Of a DNA stretch of 64,000 bases, positions 8,239 through 16,380 are shown one piece after another; the stretch's first letter is position 1, and each line of letters opens with the position of its first letter. The DNA is taken from positions 1-64,000 of the forward strand of contig JAFLBM010000019.1 of assembly GCA_017303455.1 (NCBI GenBank), in the 5' to 3' direction. Position numbers and translations under genes: made by a program. The stretch is from Chitinophagales bacterium. GTDB taxonomy: Bacteria > Bacteroidota > Bacteroidia > Chitinophagales > Chitinophagaceae. Below the pieces are notes generated by a model. It saw only the letters and a program-made list of their open reading frames with translations. It was not told where the DNA came from and did no database searches.

Positions 8239-9376
8239 CTTGTAAGACGGCTATTTCAGCTTTTATGGCTTCAATAAAATCTTCTGCATCTCTCTTCTTT
8301 AACGCCAGGCTTGGCAATAAACGGATCACATTGGGTTTAGCCTCACCGGTAAAAATTTTCTGATTCCACAGTAAATTTTTCTTCAGGTCTTTTAATTCAG
8401 CAGGTACATCGAAGCCGATCATCAGTCCACGGCCCCTTACGTTTTCCAGTTCAGGTATACTTTCCAATTCGTCCCGTAAATACTTGCCCACCATTACTGC
8501 ATTACCCATCAATTTTTCTTCTTCGATTATTTCCAGCACGGCCAGTGCAGCGGCACAAGCAAGATGATTGCCTCCAAAAGTAGTACCCAGTTGAAAATGT
8601 TTTGGTTTGATATGAGGCACCACAATGATCCCGGCAACAGGAAACCCATTTCCCATGCCTTTTGCCATGGAGTAAATATCTGCATTTACACCGGCAAAAT
8701 CATGGCTGAAGAATTTGCCACTGCGGCCATAGCCACATTGCACACTGTCGGCAATATAAACTGCGCCATATTCATCACAGAGGGAACGTATCTTTCTCAG
8801 GAATGAATCATCCGCTACATTGATACCGCCCACTCCCTGGATTCCTTCGATGATGACAGCAGAAATTGTTTTTCCCTCTTTCTTAAAACATGCTTCCAGC
8901 GCATCCGCATCGTTAAAAGGGAGAAATATCACATTATCAGTTTCATTGACCGGGGCGATATAATTCTTATTATCGGTTACAGACACCGCCAGCGATGTTC
9001 TTCCATGAAAAGATTTACTGAATGCGACCACTTTTTTTCTCCCGGTATGAAAAGAAGCCAGTTTCAGCGCATTCTCATTGGCTTCAGCCCCGCTGTTGCA
9101 AAGGAACAACTGGTAATCGGTTTTGCCGGAAAGCTTGCCGAGTTTTTCTGCAAGTTGCTGTTGTTGCGGGATGCGGATGGAATTGGAATAAAAAGCGATC
9201 TTTTCCAGTTGCTCTTCAATTCTTTTTACCCAATGCGGATGTGTGTGCCCGATGCTGATCACAGCATGACCGCCATAAAGATCAAGATACTGTTCCCCTT
9301 TATCATCCCACACATAAGAGCCTTTTGCTTTCACGATAGTAATCTCGTTGATCGGGTAGACGTCAAATAAGTTCAT
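8231..9376 (-). CDS. argD: Acetylornithine/succinylornithine aminotransferase
   Basis: A 381-residue class III, PLP-dependent aminotransferase that converts N-acyl-glutamate semialdehyde to N-acyl-ornithine. Features seen are the N-terminal YLDLYGGHAVISIGHTHP block, FLCNSGAEANENALKLA (cofactor phosphate site), the ADSVQCGYGRSG segment and the Schiff-base lysine in SMAKGMGNGFP (Lys239), followed by GTTFGGNHLAC. The usual aspartate-glutamine pair reads ADSVQ, with Ser where many family members have Glu. It begins one base after the namZ-like stop and overlaps the downstream small membrane gene by 8 bases. Confidence 0.95.
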   Translation of the reverse strand: MNLFDVYPINEITIVKAKGSYVWDDKGEQYLDLYGGHAVISIGHTHPHWVKRIEEQLEKIAFYSNSIRIPQQQQLAEKLGKLSGKTDYQLFLCNSGAEANENALKLASFHTGRKKVVAFSKSFHGRTSLAVSVTDNKNYIAPVNETDNVIFLPFNDADALEACFKKEGKTISAVIIEGIQGVGGINVADDSFLRKIRSLCDEYGAVYIADSVQCGYGRSGKFFSHDFAGVNADIYSMAKGMGNGFPVAGIIVVPHIKPKHFQLGTTFGGNHLACAAALAVLEIIEEEKLMGNAVMVGKYLRDELESIPELENVRGRGLMIGFDVPAELKDLKKNLLWNQKIFTGEAKPNVIRLLPSLALKKRDAEDFIEAIKAEIAVLQDA

Positions 9377-10549
9377 TTATTTTATTTTCAATTTTTGTAA
9401 GGACAATTTATAAATAAGGAATGGAGTTACTTCAGCGATCCATTCTCTCTCTTCTTTATCCAGTTTCAGTTGTACTTCTTTCCAGCTTGTTTTATTATCA
9501 AGGTAGTCCAGTAATAACTGGTCACCCACCAGCAATTCGATAGCTTTTTTATCATTGAATGCTTCATATTTTCCTTCTCTCCATTCAAAGCCGGGAGTTT
9601 TTTCTTTTACATATTTTATCAGTTGCAGGGAATGTGCCAGCGAATGGTATTCTTTTTTGAGACGAGGCAGTACATGCAGACCCTGACAAACCTTGTCTTT
9701 GTATTTATGAAAGACCGGGATGAAACGAACCGGTCGGATAAAACAAGCTTTATTATAAGCCGGATGTTTTGGGTTATTCCAATCGTCTGTAAATACCCAA
9801 TTCATAATGGGAGCTCCTACTATTTCAAAGGGTAGTGTAGTACCGCGGCCTTCGCTGATATTTGTTCCTTCCCACAAACACTGACCACTGTAAACCGTGC
9901 AGGTGCTGATCGCAGGAATATTCGGGGAGGGAGAAATAAATACAGCTTCTTTTTTCCGGGCGGGGATAATGATGAGTTCCCAGCTTGCTCCCAGTTTAAA
10001 TTTAAAATAACGGCACAATTCGCCGATAGTTAACCCATGCCGGTGTGGCAACCCTTCAAGGCCAATAAAAGAGGCAAATGAACCAATCATTTTTGTACCT
10101 TCCACTTGTCTTCCTGCGGGATTGGGTTTATCCACTACAAGAATAGTGATAGTGAGTTTCAGTTCGGTGATCTTTTTTAGTAACAGCCATATCGTACTGG
10201 TAAAGGTGAAATACCGGCTGCCTGCATCCTGGATATCGATGACCAGTGTGTCAATAGCTTTTAATTGTTCATCACTGGCGGTGAGAGAATGATCAGCTGA
10301 GTTATACAAAGAGATCCATTCAATATCTTCTGCCAGTTGTTGGTAAGCGGAAGTGTCATCCATCTTTACCTGGTCCTGTAGTTCTCCGAAAAGACCATGC
10401 TCCGGGATAAATACTTTTTTTAGTTTACCTGTTTCTGCCAGTGATTGAAAAGTGTATTTACCGGTAAGCGGGTGCCAGGCAGATTGATTGCACAATAAAC
10501 CCGTTGACTCACTTTTTTTAAGAAGTTTATGTAACGGGTCTTTTTTCAT
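9377..10549 (-). CDS. NamZ/DUF1343-family exo-beta-N-acetylmuramidase-like protein without a signal peptide
   Basis: The 390-residue product shows the DUF1343 hallmarks in order: VFIPEHGLFGE near residue 47, DIQDAGSRYFTFTST near residue 115, VVDKPNPAGRQVEG near 145, GLPHRHGLTIGEL, WEGTNISEGRGTTLPFEIVGAP and a late tail. Characterised members (NamZ) remove MurNAc from the non-reducing end of peptidoglycan fragments, usually after export. This one starts MKKDPLHKLLKKSESTG with no signal peptide or lipobox, so it should be cytoplasmic. It lies between argC and argD with gaps of 2 and 0 bases. A link with arginine synthesis is not explained by known biochemistry. Confidence 0.85.
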   Translation of the reverse strand: MKKDPLHKLLKKSESTGLLCNQSAWHPLTGKYTFQSLAETGKLKKVFIPEHGLFGELQDQVKMDDTSAYQQLAEDIEWISLYNSADHSLTASDEQLKAIDTLVIDIQDAGSRYFTFTSTIWLLLKKITELKLTITILVVDKPNPAGRQVEGTKMIGSFASFIGLEGLPHRHGLTIGELCRYFKFKLGASWELIIIPARKKEAVFISPSPNIPAISTCTVYSGQCLWEGTNISEGRGTTLPFEIVGAPIMNWVFTDDWNNPKHPAYNKACFIRPVRFIPVFHKYKDKVCQGLHVLPRLKKEYHSLAHSLQLIKYVKEKTPGFEWREGKYEAFNDKKAIELLVGDQLLLDYLDNKTSWKEVQLKLDKEEREWIAEVTPFLIYKLSLQKLKIK

Positions 10550-10551
10550 TA

Positions 10552-11532
10552 TCAGAATCCGGCGGGTTTGAGGTGAAGGCCCGATGTTTCTTCAAGTCCA
10601 AATAAAAGATTCATATTTTGTACTGCCTGGCCGGATGCACCTTTCAATAAATTGTCAATGGCTGAATGAACGACTAACTTGCTGCCGGCCTTCTCTAATT
10701 GAATAACGGCTTTATTGGTATTCACCACTTGTTTCAGGAAAATGGGTTCTTTACTGACATGGGTAAAAGGGTGATCTTTATAGAAATCGCTGAATAGTAT
10801 AAATAATTCTTCGATACTGAGATCACAATGCAAAGTGGAGCTGACAAAAATACCTCTCGTAAAATCACCTCTCCAGGGAACAAAACTCAGGTCAATATTC
10901 CCGGACGGTTGTAATTGTAATAATGATTCCCCTATTTCACCCAGGTGCTGGTGAGTAAGTGTTTTATAGGCCTGTATATTATTGGCTCTCCAGCTGAAAT
11001 GGGAAGTTTGGGATAATGACTGACCGGCACCTGTGGAGCCAGTGATACCGGTTGTATAAATATCGTTTAATAAACCTGCCTTTGCCAACGGTAGTAAACC
11101 CAACTGGATAGTAGTGGCGAAGCAGCCGGGATTTGCAATATTATGTGCCGATTTGATCTTTTCTTTATTCAGCTCAGGAAGCCCATACACAAAATAACGG
11201 TTACCGGTACTGGCACTACTGCTTAACCTGAAATCATTGGCCAGGTCAATGATCTTTATCTTATCAGCGATCTTATTTTCTGTAAGAAATTTTTTGGACT
11301 CTCCATGTCCGAGACATAAGAACAATACATCGATATCGTCACTCAGTTCACCAGAGAATACAAAATCTGTATCTCCAAGCAGATCCTGGTGGACAGTATG
11401 AACAGGCTTGCCGGCATTGCTGCGGCTGTGAATAAATGAAACGGATACATCAGGATGGTGAATCAGCAAACGAATGAGTTCGCCACCTGTATAACCTGCT
11501 CCGCCTATTATGCCTGCCTTAATGTTTGCCAT
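10552..11532 (-). CDS. argC: N-acetyl-gamma-glutamyl-phosphate reductase
   Basis: The 326-residue NADPH-dependent enzyme reduces N-acyl-glutamyl phosphate to the semialdehyde. It has the Rossmann start IGGAGYTGGELIRLL, the catalytic cysteine in NPGCFATTIQLG (Cys137) and the substrate segment TGSTGAGQS, all typical of ArgC. The ATG lies inside the 3' end of argG (14-base overlap), and only two bases separate its stop from the next start. It is the short form of about 325 residues that is common in Bacteroidota. Confidence 0.95.
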   Translation of the reverse strand: MANIKAGIIGGAGYTGGELIRLLIHHPDVSVSFIHSRSNAGKPVHTVHQDLLGDTDFVFSGELSDDIDVLFLCLGHGESKKFLTENKIADKIKIIDLANDFRLSSSASTGNRYFVYGLPELNKEKIKSAHNIANPGCFATTIQLGLLPLAKAGLLNDIYTTGITGSTGAGQSLSQTSHFSWRANNIQAYKTLTHQHLGEIGESLLQLQPSGNIDLSFVPWRGDFTRGIFVSSTLHCDLSIEELFILFSDFYKDHPFTHVSKEPIFLKQVVNTNKAVIQLEKAGSKLVVHSAIDNLLKGASGQAVQNMNLLFGLEETSGLHLKPAGF

Positions 11533-12724
11533 TAGCTGCTTCTTTTACCTGGTGATAGATCATTGTCTGGTTACCAAATATTTTGCTGAACCCTCTTACA
11601 TCTTCTCCTGTCCACCCATTATTCATTTCACCGTACTTACCAAACTTACTGTTCATCAGGTCGTAGGGTGATTCAATACCAATTACCTGGAAACGATAAG
11701 GCATAAGCTGAACAAATACATCACCTGTTACATTCCGCTGGCTGCTTTCAATGTAGGCTTCAATATCGATCATCACGGGATCTAATATTTGTCCTTCATG
11801 TAACCAGTTGCCGTAGAATTGTGCCAACTGGTCTTTCCAGGTCAGTTGCCATTTGGTGAGCACATGTTTTTCCAGGGCATGGTGGGCTTTAATGATCACC
11901 ATCGGGGCAGCGGCTTCAAATCCTACTCTTCCTTTGATACCGATGATCGTATCGCCTACATGAATATCACGGCCAATACCATAAGGTCCGGCCAGTGTTT
12001 GTAAATATTGAATAGCGTCAGAAGGATGATTAAAACTTTTCCCGTTTACTTTATTCAACTCTCCTTTATGAAAATGAAGCTTTACTTCCTCTGTACCGGT
12101 TTTAGTAACCTGGGTTGGCCAGGCCTCTTCCGGCAGCATGCCTTTGGAAGAAAGTGTTTCTTTACCCCCCACACTGGTTCCCCATAATCCTTTATTGATA
12201 GAGTACATGGCTTTGGAGAAATTCATGTCCACCCCTTTCGCTTTCAGGTAGTCGATCTCCACTTCACGGCTTAGTTTCAGGTCGCGGATGGGAGTAAGAA
12301 TTTCCACACCCGGGATCATGATATTAAAGATCATATCAAACCGCACCTGGTCGTTACCGGCACCTGTGCTTCCATGTGCCACCGCATCTGCATTCAGTTC
12401 AAGTGTATGTTCTGCAATGTGCAGGGCCTGGCTCAGTCTTTCAGCGGACACACTCAGCGGGTAGGTATTATTCTTTAATACATTGCCGTAAACAAGGTAT
12501 TTAATGATCCGGTCGTAATAGGTTTTTACAGCGTTCACCGCTTTGTGTGATTTAACACCCAGTTTGTAAGCATGGGCTTCGATCTGCTTCAATTCCTCCT
12601 CCGTAAAGCCACCGGTGTTTACAACAATACTGTGCACTTCATACCCGAGATCTTCAGCCAGGTATTTCACGCAGTAAGAAGTGTCTAATCCGCCGCTAAA
12701 TCCGAGTACAACCTTTTTTGCCAT
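11519..12724 (-). CDS. argG: Argininosuccinate synthase
   Basis: A 401-residue ATP-pyrophosphatase-fold ligase that joins citrulline and aspartate. The N-terminal P-loop LGFSGGLDTSYCVKYL is the ArgG PP-loop, followed by AHGSTGAGNDQVRFD (citrulline/aspartate site) and IKGRVGFEAA near residue 265. The length is normal. It lies 18 bp after the GNAT gene and overlaps argC by 14 bases. In this pathway it acts after ArgE, on free citrulline. Confidence 0.96.
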   Translation of the reverse strand: MAKKVVLGFSGGLDTSYCVKYLAEDLGYEVHSIVVNTGGFTEEELKQIEAHAYKLGVKSHKAVNAVKTYYDRIIKYLVYGNVLKNNTYPLSVSAERLSQALHIAEHTLELNADAVAHGSTGAGNDQVRFDMIFNIMIPGVEILTPIRDLKLSREVEIDYLKAKGVDMNFSKAMYSINKGLWGTSVGGKETLSSKGMLPEEAWPTQVTKTGTEEVKLHFHKGELNKVNGKSFNHPSDAIQYLQTLAGPYGIGRDIHVGDTIIGIKGRVGFEAAAPMVIIKAHHALEKHVLTKWQLTWKDQLAQFYGNWLHEGQILDPVMIDIEAYIESSQRNVTGDVFVQLMPYRFQVIGIESPYDLMNSKFGKYGEMNNGWTGEDVRGFSKIFGNQTMIYHQVKEAANGKH

Positions 12725-12742
12725 CTTATTTGCTATAATTAT

Positions 12743-13450
12743 TTAATGAAGGAAATAATGCAGTAATGATTTGGGCTTGCCGCCACCATTGCCGTTCTTC
12801 TCTTTTTTCAGGAACGGCTTCAATAATTTCCATTGTTTGAAGCGCAGCAGGCGTTCAAAACCGGGAACATTCTCTTTGAAGAATTTTTTAGTCTCTTCCG
12901 GCTCATAGTGATCTTTGGGATCGTAGAGCATGGCAGTGCACATACAGTTTTTCCGTTCTTTGCTCATCAGTATCTCGTAATTCACACAGCTTTTGCAACC
13001 GGCCCAGAAAGCTTCATCCTGGGTAAGTTCAGAATAGGTTACCGGCTCATAACCGAGGTCGCTGTTGATCTTCATTACAGCAAGGCCGGTGGTCAGCCCA
13101 AAGATCTTTGCTTCGGGATATTTCTGCCGGGAAAGGTTAAATATCTTTTGCTTAATGAGTTTTGCCACGCCACTTTTTCGGTGAGCAGGCGCAACGATCA
13201 AACCGCTGTTAGCCACATATTCGCCATGGCTCCAGGTTTCAATATAACAAAAACCCACCCATTCATTCTGGCCGGTAATGGCAATGACAGCTTTGCCCTC
13301 ATCGATCTTTTGTTCAATGTAATCAGGGCTTCGTTTGGCAATGCCGGTTCCCCGGGCTGCTGCGGAAGCCTCCATCTCATCGGTGATGGTTTTGGAATAA
13401 ACTTTATCAGATATGGTCGCCACCCTGATAATAATATGTTGATTGTCCAC
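12743..13450 (-). CDS. GNAT acyltransferase, first gene of the arginine operon; candidate N-acylglutamate synthase
   Basis: The GTG at 13450 gives MDNQHIIIRVATISDK, where the GNAT fold begins, and a 235-residue product. A TTG at 13483 is also in frame. The acyl-CoA motif LIVAPAHRKSGVAKLI and the downstream GLTTGLAVMKINSDLGYEPV segment are clear. After the GNAT core come four cysteines (C-x2-C-x13-C-x1-C, residues 152-171), which could bind a metal. Its place at the head of an operon that otherwise lacks a synthase for N-acylglutamate suggests it supplies the first intermediate, as proposed for Bacteroides. That is context, not direct proof. Known ArgA proteins are longer and carry a kinase-like domain that is absent here. 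Confidence 0.8.
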   Translation of the reverse strand: MDNQHIIIRVATISDKVYSKTITDEMEASAAARGTGIAKRSPDYIEQKIDEGKAVIAITGQNEWVGFCYIETWSHGEYVANSGLIVAPAHRKSGVAKLIKQKIFNLSRQKYPEAKIFGLTTGLAVMKINSDLGYEPVTYSELTQDEAFWAGCKSCVNYEILMSKERKNCMCTAMLYDPKDHYEPEETKKFFKENVPGFERLLRFKQWKLLKPFLKKEKNGNGGGKPKSLLHYFLH

Positions 13451-13515
13451 TGTAAAAATAAATTGATAAAAACGGGCCACCAATCCTGGAAAATTATTTT
13501 GCGGGGATTACTTCA

Positions 13516-13559
13516 CTGACAGGGACCAGGGTGAGGGGTTCGTCCTGTCAGAAAACAGG
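13516..13559 (-). promoter_or_regulatory. Mutually exclusive hairpins at the end of the candidate leader ORF
   Basis: On the transcript, CCTGT (plus 13555-13559) can pair with ACAGG (13544-13548) around a 6-base loop. The same second arm, as CTGACAGG (13544-13551), can pair perfectly with CCTGTCAG (13516-13523), extended by GGAC/GTCC past one bulged C. The two hairpins cannot coexist because they share an arm. The leader stop codon lies in the shared arm, and the arginine codons come immediately before arm one. No run of U follows arm three, so control by termination is not evident. A Rho-dependent, translational or RNA-decay mechanism would be needed. Confidence 0.4.
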
Positions 13560-13670
13560 GCGACGTCGGGGGCGTGAAAAAGTAAACACATCGAAGCCAA
13601 CGGAATAGACGCCGCTGGTGATCGGTGCATGAAAAGCGAACTGTTTGGTATGTGTCAGAATGTTTGTCAT
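13548..13670 (-). CDS. Candidate arginine-rich leader peptide upstream of the arginine operon
   Basis: ATG at 13670 opens a 40-codon frame that ends at a TGA at 13548-13550. Residues 33-38 read R-P-R-R-R-P, encoded CGC CCC CGA CGT CGC CCT, giving four arginine codons in six, all of the CGN type. The frame starts about 28 bases after the start point predicted from the promoter at 13704-13738 and ends at the foot of a hairpin pair described separately. Amino-acid operon leader peptides typically carry runs of the regulated amino acid just before an attenuator. Caution: the run falls in a locally GC-rich stretch, and no U-rich terminator follows. Confidence 0.45.
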   Translation of the reverse strand: MTNILTHTKQFAFHAPITSGVYSVGFDVFTFSRPRRRPVF

Positions 13671-13703
13671 GTTGACGAACTGAAACAAGTTGTAAATTGG
13701 GTA

Positions 13704-13738
13704 CAAATGTATAATAATAATTGGTTTAGCATCACAAA
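13704..13738 (-). promoter_or_regulatory. Predicted sigma-A promoter of the arginine operon
   Basis: On the minus strand TTTG (13738-13735) is followed after 23 bases by TACATTTG (13711-13704), matching the Bacteroidota consensus TTTG-N19-23-TAnnTTTG. The predicted start is near 13698, giving a leader of about 250 nucleotides before the GNAT gene. Confidence 0.55.
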
Positions 13739-13762
13739 TTTTTTGTTATAAAAACTGGTTTT

Positions 13763-14227
13763 ATGGAAGCAGGAAATGCCTTTTCAGCAGAACAATCGTT
13801 AGCAAAAGAAGCAAAGAAAAAACCATCGGGCTTCCGGCGATTTATGAGGACAATACTGATCCTGTTATTTCTTGGGCTGGCCGTTTTTATTTTTATCAAA
13901 TACTTCTTTGTCTTTGGTGAAGGTTCTAAGGCGGGTGAACTGAATTTCTTTGTCAAGAAGGGATACATCTTTAAAACATATGAAGGCCGGGTGATCCAGA
14001 CAGGATATAATTCCAAAGTGCCCGGAAGTATCCAGTCGAATGAGTTTGAATTTTCAGTAGTGAGTGAAAAAGTGGCTGCACAACTGATGGCCAACAGCGG
14101 AGCCTTCGTGGAACTGCATTATAAAGAATACCTGGGTGCTCTTCCCTGGCGGGGTATGAGCAAGTACGTGGTGGACAGTGTTATCTCGATAACAAGAAAC
14201 GGCACCAAACAAACGCTGTTACATTAA
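13763..14227 (+). CDS. Single-pass membrane protein, conserved in Bacteroidota, function unknown
   Basis: The 154-residue product has a basic cytoplasmic N-terminus (about residues 1-28, many Lys/Arg), one transmembrane helix (about 29-50) and a C-terminal domain rich in beta-strand pattern containing KKGYIFKTYEGRVIQTGY. Similar proteins occur in Bacteroidota genomes and are sometimes labelled 6-phosphogluconate dehydrogenase, which the sequence does not support because there is no Rossmann motif. It is transcribed divergently from the arginine operon and ends 2 bp from a convergent gene. Confidence 0.75.
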   Translation: MEAGNAFSAEQSLAKEAKKKPSGFRRFMRTILILLFLGLAVFIFIKYFFVFGEGSKAGELNFFVKKGYIFKTYEGRVIQTGYNSKVPGSIQSNEFEFSVVSEKVAAQLMANSGAFVELHYKEYLGALPWRGMSKYVVDSVISITRNGTKQTLLH

Positions 14228-14229
14228 AC

Positions 14230-14925
14230 TCAGGAAGCTAATAATAAGAATATTGCCGGTCGTTTATGAATGTCCGGCTTTTCTTTTTGCCATTGTTCAA
14301 TGGTCTTGGTTTTGATCCACTCGGTTTTAGCGGTGATGTCAACTGCAATACAAAGTTGTGTGGTTGCTTTGCAATTCTTCAGCAAACCTTCGGTCAGTTG
14401 GTTATTACGGTAAGGCGTTTCGATAAAGATCTGCGTACAGTTCTTTTTCTGTGATTCTGCTTCCAGTTCTTTAATGGTTTTATTCCGTTGCTGGTTATCG
14501 ATCGGCAAATAACCAACGAACTGAAACTGCTGGCCATTCATACCACTGGCCATTAATGCTAATAAAATGGAATTGGGTCCCACCAGAGGTTTGATCACCG
14601 CATTTAATTGTTGAGCAATAGCGACCAGCTGCTGCCCCGGATCAGCCACACCGGGACAACCGGCTTCAGAGATGATTCCAATATTCTTTCCTGCTGATAA
14701 TTTTTGCCTGAATATACTGGTATCAACATTGTCTTTGGTGACAGGATACCATTCATATTCATCGATCACAATTTCTTTGCTGAGTTGTTTCAGGTAGCGG
14801 CGGGCAGTCCGGTCATTCTCCGTAAAAAAAACCTGGCAATCTTTTACTGCCGTAAGCAGGTAGGCTGGCATGCCTTCCAGTCCATCTTCATGCAGCAGCG
14901 ATGGTATAAGATAGACAATGCCCAT
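14230..14925 (-). CDS. RsmI-like SAM-dependent methyltransferase (tetrapyrrole methylase fold)
   Basis: A 231-residue protein with the start MGIVYLIPSLL and the family landmarks FTENDRTARRYLKQL, IGIISEAGCPGVADPGQ and PLVGPNSILLALMASG (SAM site). RsmI methylates C1402 of 16S rRNA at the ribose. RsmI proper is about 280 residues with a C-terminal extension, and this shorter paralogue type lacks that extension. Its substrate is therefore uncertain, and a second, full-length RsmI probably lies elsewhere. It is followed by the EI24 gene upstream on the same strand with a 1-base gap, suggesting one transcript. Confidence 0.85.
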   Translation of the reverse strand: MGIVYLIPSLLHEDGLEGMPAYLLTAVKDCQVFFTENDRTARRYLKQLSKEIVIDEYEWYPVTKDNVDTSIFRQKLSAGKNIGIISEAGCPGVADPGQQLVAIAQQLNAVIKPLVGPNSILLALMASGMNGQQFQFVGYLPIDNQQRNKTIKELEAESQKKNCTQIFIETPYRNNQLTEGLLKNCKATTQLCIAVDITAKTEWIKTKTIEQWQKEKPDIHKRPAIFLLLAS

Positions 14926-14926
14926 A

Positions 14927-15712
14927 TCAGCTTGTTTTTACTTTATGAACCGTAAGTGTGGCAGCGATGATCGCATAAGCCGGGGCAAAAATAACAACCG
15001 CATGCATCAGGTAAAATAAAAAACCATTGGCAACAGCCAGGCCTTTATGACGACCAATAAAGGCAATGCTTTTAGAAGGGGAAAAACCATTGCGGGCAAA
15101 ACTGTAATCGAGCATGGAGAAACCATAATAATAAAATTCCATGGCTAATGCGATCAGCGGTGTGATCCATCCCACTAAGGGGATCAGCGATAATAGTATC
15201 AATGCCAGTAAATACACCGTTTGCCAGCCACAATTCCGCAGTGCCAGTGTACTGTTGCGGATGCAATCTTTTTTTAGCTCTGACCAGTTGAAAGAATGCT
15301 CCTTACCTTCCATAATGGCTTCTGTTTTTTCACTCAGGTAGGCGAATACCGGTGAGCCGATGATCAGGATCAGGTATTTGAATAAGGAGAAGTAAAATAA
15401 TACAAGTACCAGCCGCAGCATCATCCCCATCATCACAAAAAAGAAACTGAGCCATTCGCTTCGTTCCTGTTGCAGCCAGGGCTCAATACGAAGCTGGGCG
15501 CTGGCCCAGGAAACGGCATTGTCGGAAGATTGCCAGAAAATGATCATACCGGCAATGAACAAGGCGGTGTAGATGATACCCGGCACAATGATCCATTTCC
15601 AGAAGCGATGCTGCTGAATGAAGCGGTGAGCTTCGGCCCAGGATTGGAATGCTATGACGAGTTCTTTAAGCAAAGCCTTAAATTGAGGCAGTAAATATAG
15701 ACCATTGATCAC
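14927..15712 (-). CDS. EI24-domain (CysZ-like) integral membrane protein
   Basis: The 261-residue product has about four to six hydrophobic helices: residues 38-62, 92-122, 160-190, 195-215 and 228-252. The arrangement and motifs (FYYYGFSMLDYSFARNGFS in the middle, then a conserved Arg/His segment) are those of EI24/CysZ-type membrane proteins. CysZ imports sulfate in enterobacteria, but in Bacteroidota the substrate is unknown and there are no sulfur genes nearby. It is the upstream partner of the RsmI-like gene. Confidence 0.8.
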   Translation of the reverse strand: MINGLYLLPQFKALLKELVIAFQSWAEAHRFIQQHRFWKWIIVPGIIYTALFIAGMIIFWQSSDNAVSWASAQLRIEPWLQQERSEWLSFFFVMMGMMLRLVLVLFYFSLFKYLILIIGSPVFAYLSEKTEAIMEGKEHSFNWSELKKDCIRNSTLALRNCGWQTVYLLALILLSLIPLVGWITPLIALAMEFYYYGFSMLDYSFARNGFSPSKSIAFIGRHKGLAVANGFLFYLMHAVVIFAPAYAIIAATLTVHKVKTS

Positions 15713-15745
15713 AGGGATGAAAATGATTTACCCGTTTTCCTGCAT

Positions 15746-16351
15746 ATGAAAAGATTACCGCTGTCATTTTACCGGAGAGACAATGTGCTGCAAATTGCAG
15801 CAGGGCTGATGGGGAAAATACTGGTCACTAACTGGGAGGGCATTATCACTTCCGGCCGCATTGTGGAATGCGAAGCCTATAATGGGATCATTGATAAAGC
15901 TTCTCATGCGGCAGGCGGAAGAAGAACGGCAAGGAACGAAGTGATGTATGCGGAAGGAGGAATAGCGTATGTGTATCTCTGTTATGGTATCCATCATTTA
16001 TTTAATGTGGTAACAAATGAGAAAGATATACCACATGCCATACTTATCCGGGCGGTGGAACCCATAACAGGTATTGAGGAAATGCTGAAAAGAACCGGCA
16101 AGCCAAAAGCAGATCATACACTTACAAGAGGGCCGGGCAATGTTTCCAAAGCACTGGGTATCCGCACCACCCATAGCCGGTATCCACTGTTGAGTAAAGA
16201 ACTTTATATTGCAGATGATGGATTCAGGTTCGGCAAAAATCAAATAGCCACATCAGCAAGGATTGGTGTCGATTATGCCGGTACTGATGCCTTATTGCCA
16301 TACAGATTTTATATAAAAGGAAATCCTTTTGTAAGTGGTAAACCAAAATAG
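15746..16351 (+). CDS. DNA-3-methyladenine glycosylase (AAG/MPG family)
   Basis: This 201-residue base-excision enzyme removes alkylated purines. Typical blocks are IVECEAYNGIIDKASHAAGG (catalytic Glu in VECEAY), RNEVMYAEGGIAYVYLCYGIH (tyrosine wedge region), AILIRAVEP and LTRGPGNVSKALGI. Length and order are normal for the Aag family. It is transcribed away from the EI24 gene with a 33-bp gap. Confidence 0.93.
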   Translation: MKRLPLSFYRRDNVLQIAAGLMGKILVTNWEGIITSGRIVECEAYNGIIDKASHAAGGRRTARNEVMYAEGGIAYVYLCYGIHHLFNVVTNEKDIPHAILIRAVEPITGIEEMLKRTGKPKADHTLTRGPGNVSKALGIRTTHSRYPLLSKELYIADDGFRFGKNQIATSARIGVDYAGTDALLPYRFYIKGNPFVSGKPK

Positions 16352-16380
16352 GTTGTATTTTCAGTCCAAATACTAATTGC

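Noticed and set aside
12833..13519. Long plus-strand frame of 228 codons over the GNAT gene
   Set aside because: It is the mirror of the GNAT gene; its translation shows no family signature, while the minus-strand frame has clear GNAT motifs and joins the arginine operon.
13516..13559. Intrinsic terminator in the arginine leader
   Set aside because: The hairpins are real but no U-run follows on the transcript, so they were listed as regulatory structures instead.
14446..14925. Full RsmI as the name of the methyltransferase
   Set aside because: The protein lacks the C-terminal extension of RsmI, so only a family-level call was made.
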